DNA from: Halolactibacillus halophilus
GTDB taxonomy: Bacteria > Bacillota > Bacilli > Bacillales > Amphibacillaceae
DNA length: 40,952 nt
NCBI RefSeq assembly: GCF_900115605.1
Contig: NZ_FOXC01000025.1
Location: forward strand, 1-40,952
Direction: 5' to 3'
In this document: positions 1 through 6,370 of the stretch, piece after piece
Layout of the letters: each line of letters opens with the position of its first letter
Position numbering within the stretch: position 1 is the stretch's first letter
Position numbers and translations under genes: made by a program
The notes under the pieces: generated by a model
The model's input: the letters and a program-made list of their open reading frames with translations, nothing else
What the model was told of the DNA's origin: nothing
Databases searched by the model: none

Positions 1-44
1 TGACATGTGCAGCTGACGAATACTAATCGATCGAGGACTTAACT
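1..44 (+). rRNA. 23S rRNA, 3' end (partial)
   Basis: The first bases match the conserved 3' terminus of bacterial 23S rRNA (GACGAATACTAATCGATCGA followed by GGACTTAA). The rest of the gene lies before the window. A 5S gene and tRNA genes follow on the same strand, as in a normal rrn operon. The AT-rich spacer at 45-214 holds no tRNA. Confidence 0.93.
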
Positions 45-214
45 AAATTTTTGTTTGATGATTGTTTACTTCTTATCTAGTTTTCAGGGTATAATTTTTC
101 GTGAGAAAAAAATATAAAAAAGTTAATTTTTTATAAAAAACACTTGCAAAACTCTGAAAAACATAATATAATATATCTTGTCCTTGTGACAAACAAAGAC
201 AAAGCGATAAAAGA

Positions 215-329
215 TCTAGTGACAATAGCGAAGAGGTCACACCTGTTCCCATGCCGAACACAGTAGTTAAGCTCTTCAGCGCCGATGGTAGTTGGGCTTA
301 AGCCCCGCGAGAGTAGGACGTCGCTAGGC
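215..329 (+). rRNA. 5S rRNA
   Basis: It contains the conserved 5S core GCGAAGAGGTCACACCTGTT, then CCGAACACAGTAGTTAAGCTC and GAGAGTAGGACG. The ends TCTAGTGAC and GTCGCTAGG can pair as helix I. It sits between the 23S end and the tRNA train. The exact ends are estimated to within a few bases. Confidence 0.93.
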
Positions 330-340
330 ATACTATCCAT

Positions 341-415
341 TCCACAGTAGCTCAGTGGTAGAGCAATCGGCTGTTAACCGATCGGTCGTAGGTTCGAATC
401 CTACCTGTGGAGCCA
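341..415 (+). tRNA. tRNA-Asn (GTT)
   Basis: Complete cloverleaf with acceptor stem TCCACAG/CTGTGGA, loop CTGTTAA giving anticodon GTT, GGTTCGAATCC T arm and encoded CCA. It is the first of fourteen tRNA genes behind the 5S gene. Confidence 0.96.
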
Positions 416-419
416 AAAT

Positions 420-512
420 GGAGAGCTGTCCGAGTGGCCGAAGGAGCACGATTGGAAATCGTGTAGGCGGCGTTAAACCGTCTCGAGGGTTCAAATCCCT
501 CGCTCTCCGCCA
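420..512 (+). tRNA. tRNA-Ser (GGA)
   Basis: Class II tRNA with a long variable arm. Acceptor stem GGAGAGC/GCTCTCC, anticodon loop TTGGAAA giving GGA, encoded CCA. Confidence 0.96.
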
Positions 513-530
513 GATAACTTTTACACTTAT

Positions 531-605
531 GGCCCGTTGGTCAAGCGGTTAAGACACCGCCCTTTCACGGCGGTAACACGGGTTCGAATCCCGTACGGGT
601 CACCA
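531..605 (+). tRNA. tRNA-Glu (TTC)
   Basis: Acceptor stem GGCCCGT closes with ACGGGTC. Anticodon stem CCGCC/GGCGG holds loop CTTTCAC, giving TTC. CCA is encoded. Confidence 0.96.
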
Positions 606-614
606 TTATATGTT

Positions 615-690
615 GGAGGATTAGCTCAGCTGGGAGAGCACCTGCCTTACAAGCAGGGGGTCGCAGGTTCGAGCCCTGCATCCTCCACCA
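615..690 (+). tRNA. tRNA-Val (TAC)
   Basis: Acceptor stem GGAGGAT/ATCCTCC. Anticodon stem CCTGC/GCAGG with loop CTTACAA gives TAC. CCA is encoded. Confidence 0.96.
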
Positions 691-709
691 TTTACAAACT
701 TTATATCGT

Positions 710-786
<77 letters not shown>

Positions 787-797
787 AAAATTAATAT

Positions 798-874
798 GGT
801 CCGGTAGTTCAGTTGGTTAGAATGCCTGCCTGTCACGCAGGAGGTCGCGGGTTCGAGTCCCGTCCGGACCGCCA
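798..874 (+). tRNA. tRNA-Asp (GTC)
   Basis: Acceptor stem GGTCCGG/CCGGACC, anticodon loop CTGTCAC giving GTC, encoded CCA. Confidence 0.96.
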
Positions 875-899
875 CTTAATTTATTAAGTGCCCATAAAT

Positions 900-975
900 G
901 GCTCGGTAGCTCAGTTGGTAGAGCAACGGATTGAAGCTCCGTGTGTCGGCGGTTCGACTCCGTCCCGAGCCACCA
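900..975 (+). tRNA. tRNA-Phe (GAA)
   Basis: Acceptor stem GGCTCGG closes with CCGAGCC. Loop TTGAAGC gives anticodon GAA. CCA is encoded. Confidence 0.95.
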
Positions 976-982
976 TTTATTT

Positions 983-1068
983 GGAGGGATAGCGAAGTTG
1001 GCCAAACGCGGCGGACTGTAAATCCGCTCCCATCGGGTTCGTAGGTTCGAGTCCTACTCCCTCCACCA
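983..1068 (+). tRNA. tRNA-Tyr (GTA)
   Basis: Class II tRNA with a long variable arm, acceptor stem GGAGGGA/TCCCTCC, anticodon loop CTGTAAA giving GTA, encoded CCA. Confidence 0.95.
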
Positions 1069-1099
1069 TTTTTTTTAAGAAAAAAATCAGTAATAATAT

Positions 1100-1170
1100 A
1101 GGGGTATAGTTTAATGGTAGAACAGAGGTCTCCAAAACCTCCGGTGTGGGTTCAACTCCTACTACCCCTG
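1100..1170 (+). tRNA. tRNA-Trp (CCA)
   Basis: Acceptor stem AGGGGTA/TACCCCT, anticodon loop CTCCAAA giving CCA, discriminator G. CCA is not encoded here: the next bases are CTT, unlike most neighbours. Confidence 0.94.
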
Positions 1171-1190
1171 CTTTATAAAAATTATATTAT

Positions 1191-1267
1191 GGCGGTCGTG
1201 GTGAAGTGGTTAACACATCGGATTGTGGTTCCGACATGCGTGGGTTCGATCCCCACCGGTCGCCCCA
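1191..1267 (+). tRNA. tRNA-His (GTG)
   Basis: Anticodon loop TTGTGGT gives GTG. An extra 5' G at 1191 faces discriminator C at 1264, the G-1:C73 signature of tRNA-His. CCA is encoded. Confidence 0.95.
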
Positions 1268-1299
1268 TTTTTGTTTATAAAGATTTAATTATATATTGT

Positions 1300-1374
1300 T
1301 GGGCTATAGCCAAGCGGTAAGGCAACGGTTTTTGGTTCCGTCATGCGTTGGTTCGAATCCAGCTAGCCCAGCCA
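1300..1374 (+). tRNA. tRNA-Gln (TTG)
   Basis: Acceptor stem TGGGCTA/TAGCCCA, anticodon loop TTTTGGT giving TTG, encoded CCA. Confidence 0.95.
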
Positions 1375-1379
1375 TTCTT

Positions 1380-1454
1380 GCGAAAGTAGTTCAGTGGTAG
1401 AACATCACCTTGCCAAGGTGGGGGTCGCGGGTTCGAATCCCGTCTTTCGCTCCA
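1380..1454 (+). tRNA. tRNA-Gly (GCC)
   Basis: Acceptor stem GCGAAAG/CTTTCGC, anticodon loop TTGCCAA giving GCC, encoded CCA. Confidence 0.95.
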
Positions 1455-1472
1455 TTTTTTTATTTGGAGAAC

Positions 1473-1546
<74 letters not shown>

Positions 1547-1552
1547 TAATAT

Positions 1553-1636
1553 GCCGGTGTGGCGGAATTGGCAGACGCGCGGGACTCAAAATCCCGTTCT
1601 TTCACGAGAGTGTCGGTTCGACCCCGACCACCGGTA
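1553..1636 (+). tRNA. tRNA-Leu (CAA), prophage attachment target
   Basis: Class II tRNA with long variable arm. Acceptor stem GCCGGTG/CACCGGT, anticodon stem CGGGA/TCCCG with loop CTCAAAA giving CAA. CCA is not encoded. Its last 11 bases (1626-1636) begin the 101-bp direct repeat that recurs at 18251, so this is the integration site. The left tRNA copy is intact, so insertion did not damage it. Confidence 0.95.
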
Positions 1637-1726
1637 CTTTAGCGTTATTTTAAGTTAATTTAAAAAATATCAAAACCCTTAGAAATGTTGTTATATCAAC
1701 GTTCCTAAGGGTTTTTAATTTTGTGG
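1626..1726 (+). repeat. attL: left 101-bp direct repeat
   Basis: This stretch matches 18251-18351 at 99 of 101 positions. The two differences are A/C in GCGTTaTTTT and A/T in AAAATaTCAAA. The repeat starts inside the tRNA-Leu T arm/acceptor region and covers the whole terminator. With the adjacent integrase this marks the left boundary of the element. Confidence 0.92.
1672..1716 (+). terminator. Terminator of the rRNA/tRNA operon (left copy)
   Basis: AAAACCCTTAG at 1672 pairs with CTAAGGGTTTT at 1705-1715, with an inner GTTG/CAAC pairing. The symmetric A and T tracts let it act in both directions, also serving the convergent integrase gene. The same structure is repeated at the far end of the element. 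Confidence 0.8.
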
Positions 1727-1753
1727 CGTTGACATAGAATATCATACGTTTTT

Positions 1754-1780
1754 AAAATTTACTACACATTTACTACACAT
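1754..1780 (+). repeat. Left arm-type integrase site (27-bp repeat)
   Basis: AAAATTTACTACACATTTAC continues to ...TACACAT and is identical over 27 bases to 18172-18198, in the same orientation. It is itself two tandem copies of an 11-bp unit (TTTACTACACA). It abuts the integrase stop codon. Repeats inside both ends of an element are typical arm-binding sites of tyrosine integrases; binding is inferred. Confidence 0.75.
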
Positions 1781-2878
1781 TTAGTATATGTTAATTGCTA
1801 TTTTTTCATCTTCTTCTCTTAGTTCTTTCATCAGGTGCGCATATCGTTTATATGTGATTTCAGTTCCTGCATGTCCCAAGCGTTCACTTACATAAATGAT
1901 TGACGTTTTCTTATAGATCAGTGCGCTTGCGTGTGTATGTCTTAGTTCATGTGCAGTAATTTGTTTCTTGATTCCTGCAACTATTAAAGCCTTTTTCAAT
2001 GTTTTATTGATGATCGTATTGCTAATCACTCTATATTTTGATTTCACACTGAAAAAGACTAATCTATTAATATTATCGGGCATCTTCATAAATAGTTTTT
2101 TAAATTCACGCATCACGTCAGCATCAATCTTTATTGTTCTCACTGATTGTTTATTTTTCGTTTTCCCGAATCCTTCAGTCATTTTGTTAGAGTAGCCCCA
2201 CACTTTATTAATACTTATCGTATTACTATCAAAATCAAAATCATTTCTTGTTAGTCCTACAAGTTCTTCAAAGCGCATACCTGACACCAATAAAAGCAAA
2301 ACGCCATAATAACTTAAACCTCTATTAAGATTTTTCATAAGTGTTTTATATAGTTTTTCGCTATCTTCAAACTCTAAATATTTTTCGCTTTTATCCTTAG
2401 ACTGTTTTCCCGTCAAAATGACTTTATCCGCAAAGTTGATTCTAATTATTTCATCTTCAACAGCATGATCAACAGATGCTTTAATATGTCCATGAACTTT
2501 TGAAATGGTTTCTTTAGCATACTTCTTTCCGTATTCATTTAAAAATACCTGATAATCTTTTCTTTTTATTTCTTGTATTGTTGTCACTTCACCAAAATGT
2601 TCTTTGATATATCTAAGACTATCCTTGTAGTGGTTTAACGTTTGTTTTGATACGTTTGTCTTATATATACTATACCAATCTTCAAAATACTTTGAAAAGG
2701 CTATATGTTCATTTTTGATACGTTGACCAGTATTTAATTTGTATTCAATTTCATCAGCCGCAACCTTTGCTTCATGTTTTGTTTTAAATCCTGCTTTTCT
2801 TATTGGTTTGTATTTACCGTCAACATAACGACTAATAATGTATTGCCAACTAGCCCCACGCTTTACGATACTAGCCAT
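1781..2878 (-). CDS. int: Phage-type tyrosine integrase
   Basis: This 365-residue site-specific recombinase should integrate and excise the element at tRNA-Leu. An N-terminal arm-binding domain (first ~55 residues) is followed by a SAM-like core-binding domain and a C-terminal catalytic domain. Catalytic signatures are visible: an Arg in LVSGMRFEEL, HELRHTH with His and Arg, the GH of RLGHAG, and the tyrosine in TYKRYAHL. The start ATG (MASIVKRG) was chosen because AAGGAG lies 8 bases upstream; an ATG six bases earlier is too close to that site. The upstream ImmA-type gene ends 8 bases inside this gene, so the two are translationally coupled. It converges on the tRNA terminator. Confidence 0.95.
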   Translation of the reverse strand: MASIVKRGASWQYIISRYVDGKYKPIRKAGFKTKHEAKVAADEIEYKLNTGQRIKNEHIAFSKYFEDWYSIYKTNVSKQTLNHYKDSLRYIKEHFGEVTTIQEIKRKDYQVFLNEYGKKYAKETISKVHGHIKASVDHAVEDEIIRINFADKVILTGKQSKDKSEKYLEFEDSEKLYKTLMKNLNRGLSYYGVLLLLVSGMRFEELVGLTRNDFDFDSNTISINKVWGYSNKMTEGFGKTKNKQSVRTIKIDADVMREFKKLFMKMPDNINRLVFFSVKSKYRVISNTIINKTLKKALIVAGIKKQITAHELRHTHASALIYKKTSIIYVSERLGHAGTEITYKRYAHLMKELREEDEKIAINIY

Positions 2879-3362
2879 ATACATATCTCCTTTCAAGTGA
2901 ATTTCTCAAGATACCATCTAGCCGATCACTTACGACTTGTTCAGACACGCAAAACGCTTGTGCCATTCTTTTAATCACAAATGGATCATGTAGATCAAAT
3001 AGTTTAATCATGTGATAGGGAATAGCTGCATACCTTGTAAATCTTACTGCATCATATTCTTGTAGTTGTATAAATGCACTTGCCAAAAACAGTTGTGATC
3101 CATAATGTCGTAAGATATGACAAAGTTCGTGAAAGTAATGCTCACGTTTTAAATGTTCAGGCAAGCTAGCATCTACATTAATCATTCTAAACCGTCCATT
3201 TTCAAATGCAAATGTTTTTTTAGTGGTATAAGTCAAGTTAATGCCAAAACCGTCTGAAATAGCTTGTAAATCAATTTGGTAAGGTTCTAGTATGCCTATT
3301 GACTTGTAATAGTTCGATATTGCTAGTTCTGTTTCAAATGGTTTATAGTCCAATTTAATCAC
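2871..3362 (-). CDS. ImmA/IrrE-family metallopeptidase
   Basis: The 163-residue product carries the zinc-protease motif HELCH within YFHELCHILRHYG. This fits the ImmA/IrrE (COG2856) family, whose members cleave the partner repressor of an ICE or prophage after DNA damage. It lies in the minus-strand lysogeny operon: CI-like repressor, Mrr-like nuclease, this gene, integrase. The CI-like repressor at 4143-4463 is the likely substrate, so this protease may be the induction switch. Its 3' end overlaps the integrase start. The role is family knowledge plus context; cleavage is inferred. Confidence 0.85.
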   Translation of the reverse strand: MIKLDYKPFETELAISNYYKSIGILEPYQIDLQAISDGFGINLTYTTKKTFAFENGRFRMINVDASLPEHLKREHYFHELCHILRHYGSQLFLASAFIQLQEYDAVRFTRYAAIPYHMIKLFDLHDPFVIKRMAQAFCVSEQVVSDRLDGILRNSLERRYVYG

Positions 3363-3436
3363 CTCATAACCATTATACGAACGTTTGTTCTTTTTATCAA
3401 GAAAAAAATTACAACCAAAAAGATTGTAATTGAAAT

Positions 3437-4141
3437 TTACTTTATGTACTTTAGTCTTTTAGCTTCTTGATCACGCCATTTTAGCAGCGTATTTTCTACC
3501 CAAAAACCATCATGTGTATCTATACGGTTGTCACCTGCTTCACGCATTGCGGCTAAAGATATATCTGACGTTGTAATAAGTCTTGCAAGCATACATTTGT
3601 GATTCTTTTTAGCAGTGTTCAATTCTCTAATTATTTTAACGTCAACTTGTCTATGTTTAGCGTACATTTTAATTTGTACAGCTTCATCAGCCTTATCTTT
3701 ATTATTGTATATGATTAGATCTATACCACCGTCAGCGCCTTCACCTGTTTCTCTAGGATTTTGTCCTTTAGATTCATAGTAATAGTAACAAAGTCTTTCA
3801 AATTCCCGCCATGATAACTTTTCAAAAGGTAGTGTCATAACTTCTTTTTTACATCTTAATTGATTGTGATTTTTCTTAGGTGCGTTGTTTGTAGCTTTTT
3901 TATTTGTTTTTTTCTTAGTTGTTTCCTTATTTTTCGTTTTATTTTTCGTTGACTTACGTTTTGTCTTTTTAGTCGGGATCATTGCTTTTACTGATTCACC
4001 AACGATAAATGATATAGCTAAAGCGCCACCAATAAAATACATGATGGGAATAAAGCTAAAAAAATTACGCACCATAATCAATAAAAGAAAAACAATTAAT
4101 GCTATTGAGTAACCTAACTGATCTTTATCCTTTTTCGTCAT
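3437..4141 (-). CDS. Membrane-anchored Mrr-like restriction endonuclease
   Basis: The first ~55 residues hold two hydrophobic helices, followed by a very Lys/Thr/Asn-rich linker and a C-terminal nuclease domain of about 130 residues. That domain shows the Mrr_cat PD-(D/E)xK pattern: GEGADGGIDLII, then the E/QxK strand AVQIKMY, and a preceding LSWREFERL segment. It probably cuts foreign or modified DNA near the membrane. A prophage could use it for superinfection exclusion. Start MTKKDKDQ was chosen for the AAAAGGAG upstream; the longer frame would overlap the repressor gene. It sits between the repressor and ImmA-type genes. Substrate is unknown. Confidence 0.8.
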   Translation of the reverse strand: MTKKDKDQLGYSIALIVFLLLIMVRNFFSFIPIMYFIGGALAISFIVGESVKAMIPTKKTKRKSTKNKTKNKETTKKKTNKKATNNAPKKNHNQLRCKKEVMTLPFEKLSWREFERLCYYYYESKGQNPRETGEGADGGIDLIIYNNKDKADEAVQIKMYAKHRQVDVKIIRELNTAKKNHKCMLARLITTSDISLAAMREAGDNRIDTHDGFWVENTLLKWRDQEAKRLKYIK

Positions 4142-4142
4142 T

Positions 4143-4463
4143 TCACTTCTCCTTTTGTTGCGACTTCCATTTAACATATTCAATGTGTTCTTTAATGTCA
4201 GCTAGTTCCTGTTCAGTCAATCCCTCTAAATCAAAGAAAAATAGGCTATCATCTTTATCATCACGACCATATAAATAATCAATGGACACTTCAAAGAAAT
4301 CAGCTAATTTCATTGTGGTTTCCATATCAGGCTTTCTACTTCCTGTTTCATATCCTGAAATGGTCGATTCAGCTAGGTTGAATTTTTTACCTAACTCTTT
4401 CATGGTTAATTTCTTTCCTTGTCTTAAAGATCTAAGCCTTTTACCAAATGTTTTTTCATTCAC
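4143..4463 (-). CDS. CI-like repressor (XRE family)
   Basis: This 106-residue protein has an N-terminal Cro/C1 helix-turn-helix (residues ~5-60; TMKELGKKFNLAESTISGYE) and a short acidic C-terminal region, as in the small repressors paired with ImmA-type proteases. It is divergent from the Cro-like gene at 4618 across a 154-bp operator region. It should keep the element silent and be the target of the peptidase at 2871. AGGAGG precedes the ATG at 4463. Confidence 0.9.
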   Translation of the reverse strand: MNEKTFGKRLRSLRQGKKLTMKELGKKFNLAESTISGYETGSRKPDMETTMKLADFFEVSIDYLYGRDDKDDSLFFFDLEGLTEQELADIKEHIEYVKWKSQQKEK

Positions 4464-4486
4464 AATAAACCCTCCTATATATATCT

Positions 4487-4492
4487 ATTATA
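4487..4492 (-). promoter_or_regulatory. -10 box of the leftward lysogeny promoter
   Basis: Read on the minus strand this is a perfect TATAAT (GTATAATAG) about 24 bases before the repressor start. The hexamer 17 bases further up (TTTAAC) is a poor -35 match, so it may depend on regulation, as a repressor-maintenance promoter would. Confidence 0.5.
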
Positions 4493-4500
4493 CTTTTCAA

Positions 4501-4600
4501 AATGCAAAGGTTAAACTTTTTTAAACAAACTTTGCGAAACGGGTTGACACTTTGCGATGTGTGAAGTATTATAAATTTATAGCAACGCACATTGCAAAGT
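4501..4600. promoter_or_regulatory. Operator cluster between CI-like and Cro-like genes
   Basis: A CTTTGC(G/A)A-type motif occurs four times: forward at 4529 and 4549 (ACTTTGCGA), and reversed at 4501 (AATGCAAAGG) and 4590 (CATTGCAAAGT). The copies at 4549 and 4590 form an inverted repeat (ACTTTGCGATGTG / CACATTGCAAAGT) around the rightward -10 box. Placement over both promoters suggests binding sites of the CI- and Cro-like proteins. Confidence 0.55.
4544..4572 (+). promoter_or_regulatory. Rightward early promoter (sigma-A type)
   Basis: TTGACA at 4544-4549, exactly 17 bases, then TATTAT at 4567-4572. It drives the Cro-like gene and the replication genes. A candidate operator motif begins at the last base of the -35 box, so repressor binding would block it. 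Confidence 0.8.
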
Positions 4601-4617
4601 TAATAAGGGGTGATTAA

Positions 4618-4839
4618 ATGAGTTTACTTAGACAAGCAAGGTTAAAATCAGGTTTAAGCATTGAAAAAGCTGCTAAAAATCTATCTATATCAGCCGGTTA
4701 CTTATCACAAATAGAAAATGGTAGAAGAAATGTAGGAACTGAAACAGCTATCAAGATTTCTAGGTATTACAATCTTAAAATTGAAGATATTTTTTTAGCT
4801 TCACGCTATGCAGTTCGTGAAGTTGAAGAAACAGCATAG
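4618..4839 (+). CDS. Cro-like XRE-family regulator
   Basis: The product is 73 residues, almost all one helix-turn-helix domain (SIEKAAKNLSISAGYLSQIE). It is the first gene of the rightward transcript, divergent from the CI-like repressor, so it likely represses the lysogeny promoter during replication. A weak GGGGTGAT ribosome site precedes the ATG. DNA specificity cannot be read from the sequence. Confidence 0.85.
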   Translation: MSLLRQARLKSGLSIEKAAKNLSISAGYLSQIENGRRNVGTETAIKISRYYNLKIEDIFLASRYAVREVEETA

Positions 4840-4851
4840 GAGGTTTTAAAC

Positions 4852-5178
4852 ATGCAAGAACTAGAAGTAAGTCTATCTATACCTATACCCTCTGAAATGG
4901 TACTGATAAGCAAGATTGAATTAAAACAGTTAAAAGATACTGCTTTGGCGGGTGTCTATTGGACTATGAAAGATTTGGAAAAACGAACCGGAAAGAAACA
5001 AACATGGTTAAAAGAGAACATTCTTTATCAACCAAGATTTAAAAAGCAACTTGATCTTGAACACGGTGGATTTGTCTACTATCCGAAAAATCAAGGCGAA
5101 AAGTGGACGTTCCAAGCTTCAAAAATGGCTGATTTCTTAGATAAGAACTTTAAAAAAATTCATTCAAAGGCGGTATAA
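4852..5178 (+). CDS. DUF771-like phage protein
   Basis: The 108-residue protein resembles the DUF771 family: WTMKDLEKRTGKKQTWLKEN, a conserved YQPRFKKQLD, then GGFVYYP and a C-terminal WTFQASKMADFLDKNF. Members occur beside cro in Firmicutes phages and have a winged-helix, excisionase-like look. A role in DNA binding or excision is possible but unproven. AGGAGG sits well placed before the ATG. Confidence 0.7.
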   Translation: MQELEVSLSIPIPSEMVLISKIELKQLKDTALAGVYWTMKDLEKRTGKKQTWLKENILYQPRFKKQLDLEHGGFVYYPKNQGEKWTFQASKMADFLDKNFKKIHSKAV

Positions 5179-5181
5179 AAA

Positions 5182-5409
5182 ATGGCTGAAAAATATGTAA
5201 CGTTTACCGGTCAAGAAACTTATTTTACTAACAACGTTAATCAGGTATCAAAATTAGAAAGAGTTCTTAGAGAACAAAAGATAGAGTACAGAACAATTCT
5301 TTATATCAACAACAAGCCAGTAAATTATGACGTAGATCAAGGCTTTGTTCAAATGGATAAAGAACAAGAAATAAAAATAATAAACCAAGCAATGAAAGGG
5401 GTTTTATGA
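5182..5409 (+). CDS. Hypothetical early protein (75 aa)
   Basis: Small soluble charged protein lying 3 bases after the DUF771-like gene and 1 base before the initiator gene. No transmembrane segment and no motif I recognise. Tight packing suggests an early role in replication control. Confidence 0.65.
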   Translation: MAEKYVTFTGQETYFTNNVNQVSKLERVLREQKIEYRTILYINNKPVNYDVDQGFVQMDKEQEIKIINQAMKGVL

Positions 5410-5410
5410 A

Positions 5411-6361
5411 ATGAGTAAATTTAGAATGGTTAGAACGGAATTTTGGGAAGATCCTAAGGTAGTTGAAGAACTAACGCCAGAAGATAAATATTTCTTCTTA
5501 TACCTTTTGACAAACTCAAAAACAAAACAAATAGGTATCTATCAGATCACCAAGAAACAAATGGCGTTTGACACTGGTTATTCTATTGAAAGTATCAACG
5601 CATTATTAGATAGATTCATTAATCATCATAAATTGGTTGTTTATAACGACAAGACAAGAGAAATAGCCATAAAAAATTGGGGTAAGTACAACTTTAATCG
5701 TGGTGGTAAACCAATTATTGATTGTGTTAATTCAGAACTACAGCAAGTAAAAGATAAAAAGCTAATTTTATTTGTTGGTAGAAAAGTTGAAAAGCAAGAA
5801 ATTAGAAAAATTTACGAATGGTATGGCGATACGGGTAACGATACGGGTAACGATACGTCAAATAAAAAACGTAAATCATCAAAATCCAGCAATGATACGG
5901 GTTCTCACGATACGTATAACGATACGTCAACGACAGGTGGACAAGAACAACAACAAGAAGAAGAAAAAGAAGAAGAAAAAGAAGAAGAAAAAGAAGAAGA
6001 AAAAGAAGAAGAAAAAGAAGAAGAAAAAGAAAAACAACAAGAGGTAAACGCACTTACAATGTTTTGGGATAAAAACGGTTTTGGTGAAGATAACTATTTT
6101 GCTAAAGAAACGTTGTTGTCGTTTGAAAATGAATTTGATTTTGATGATTTTGATGAAATGGCATTTAAGGCAATGAACATAGCATGTGAAGCTGATAAAA
6201 GAAACATTGGTTATTTACGTGGTATCTTGAAAAACTGGAACAAACAAGGCATCAAGAACTTACAACAGCTTGAAGAACAAGCAAGCAAACAAAGTTATAA
6301 GCAACAAGATAAAAAGCCGCATGATCCTTCTATGGATCAATACACAAAACTTTTAGGGTAG
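5411..6361 (+). CDS. DnaD-like replication initiator/replisome organizer
   Basis: A 316-residue protein with three parts. Residues ~1-110 form a winged-helix initiator domain like phage replisome organizers (MSKFRMVRTEFWEDPKVVEE, then LTPEDKYFFLYLLTN). A low-complexity linker follows (Asp-Thr/Asn repeats, then six EEEK units). A C-terminal DnaD-type helical domain ends in YLRGILKNWNKQGIKNLQQL. Such proteins bind iterons and bring in the helicase with a DnaC-like loader, which is the next gene. The linker DNA carries GATACG iterons, so the origin may lie within the gene. No rolling-circle HUH motif is visible. AGGGG-like ribosome site before the ATG. Confidence 0.82.
   Translation: MSKFRMVRTEFWEDPKVVEELTPEDKYFFLYLLTNSKTKQIGIYQITKKQMAFDTGYSIESINALLDRFINHHKLVVYNDKTREIAIKNWGKYNFNRGGKPIIDCVNSELQQVKDKKLILFVGRKVEKQEIRKIYEWYGDTGNDTGNDTSNKKRKSSKSSNDTGSHDTYNDTSTTGGQEQQQEEEKEEEKEEEKEEEKEEEKEEEKEKQQEVNALTMFWDKNGFGEDNYFAKETLLSFENEFDFDDFDEMAFKAMNIACEADKRNIGYLRGILKNWNKQGIKNLQQLEEQASKQSYKQQDKKPHDPSMDQYTKLLG
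5827..5931 (+). repeat. GATACG iterons, probable origin of replication
   Basis: Six copies of (C/T)GATACG(G/T) lie at 5827, 5839, 5851, 5893, 5908 and 5920: two clusters of three, spaced 12, 12 then 15, 12 bases. They encode the Asp-Thr repeats of the initiator linker. The 30 bases between clusters are A-rich. Initiator genes of several phages (lambda O, lactococcal phages) hold their own iterons; by analogy this is the origin. Confidence 0.65.
5957..6028 (+). repeat. 12-bp minisatellite, six perfect copies
   Basis: GAAGAAGAAAAA is repeated six times without change, encoding six EEEK units in the initiator. Gain or loss of a unit by slippage keeps the reading frame, so linker length can vary between strains. 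Confidence 0.9.
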
Positions 6362-6370
6362 GTGAGTGAT

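Noticed and set aside
5827-5931. CRISPR array
   Set aside because: The repeats are 12-mers without unique spacers of constant length and lie inside a coding sequence; no cas genes are present.
5772-6053. Poly-Lys and Leu-rich frames across the GAAGAAGAAAAA repeat
   Set aside because: They are shadows of the 12-bp repeat in other frames of the initiator gene.
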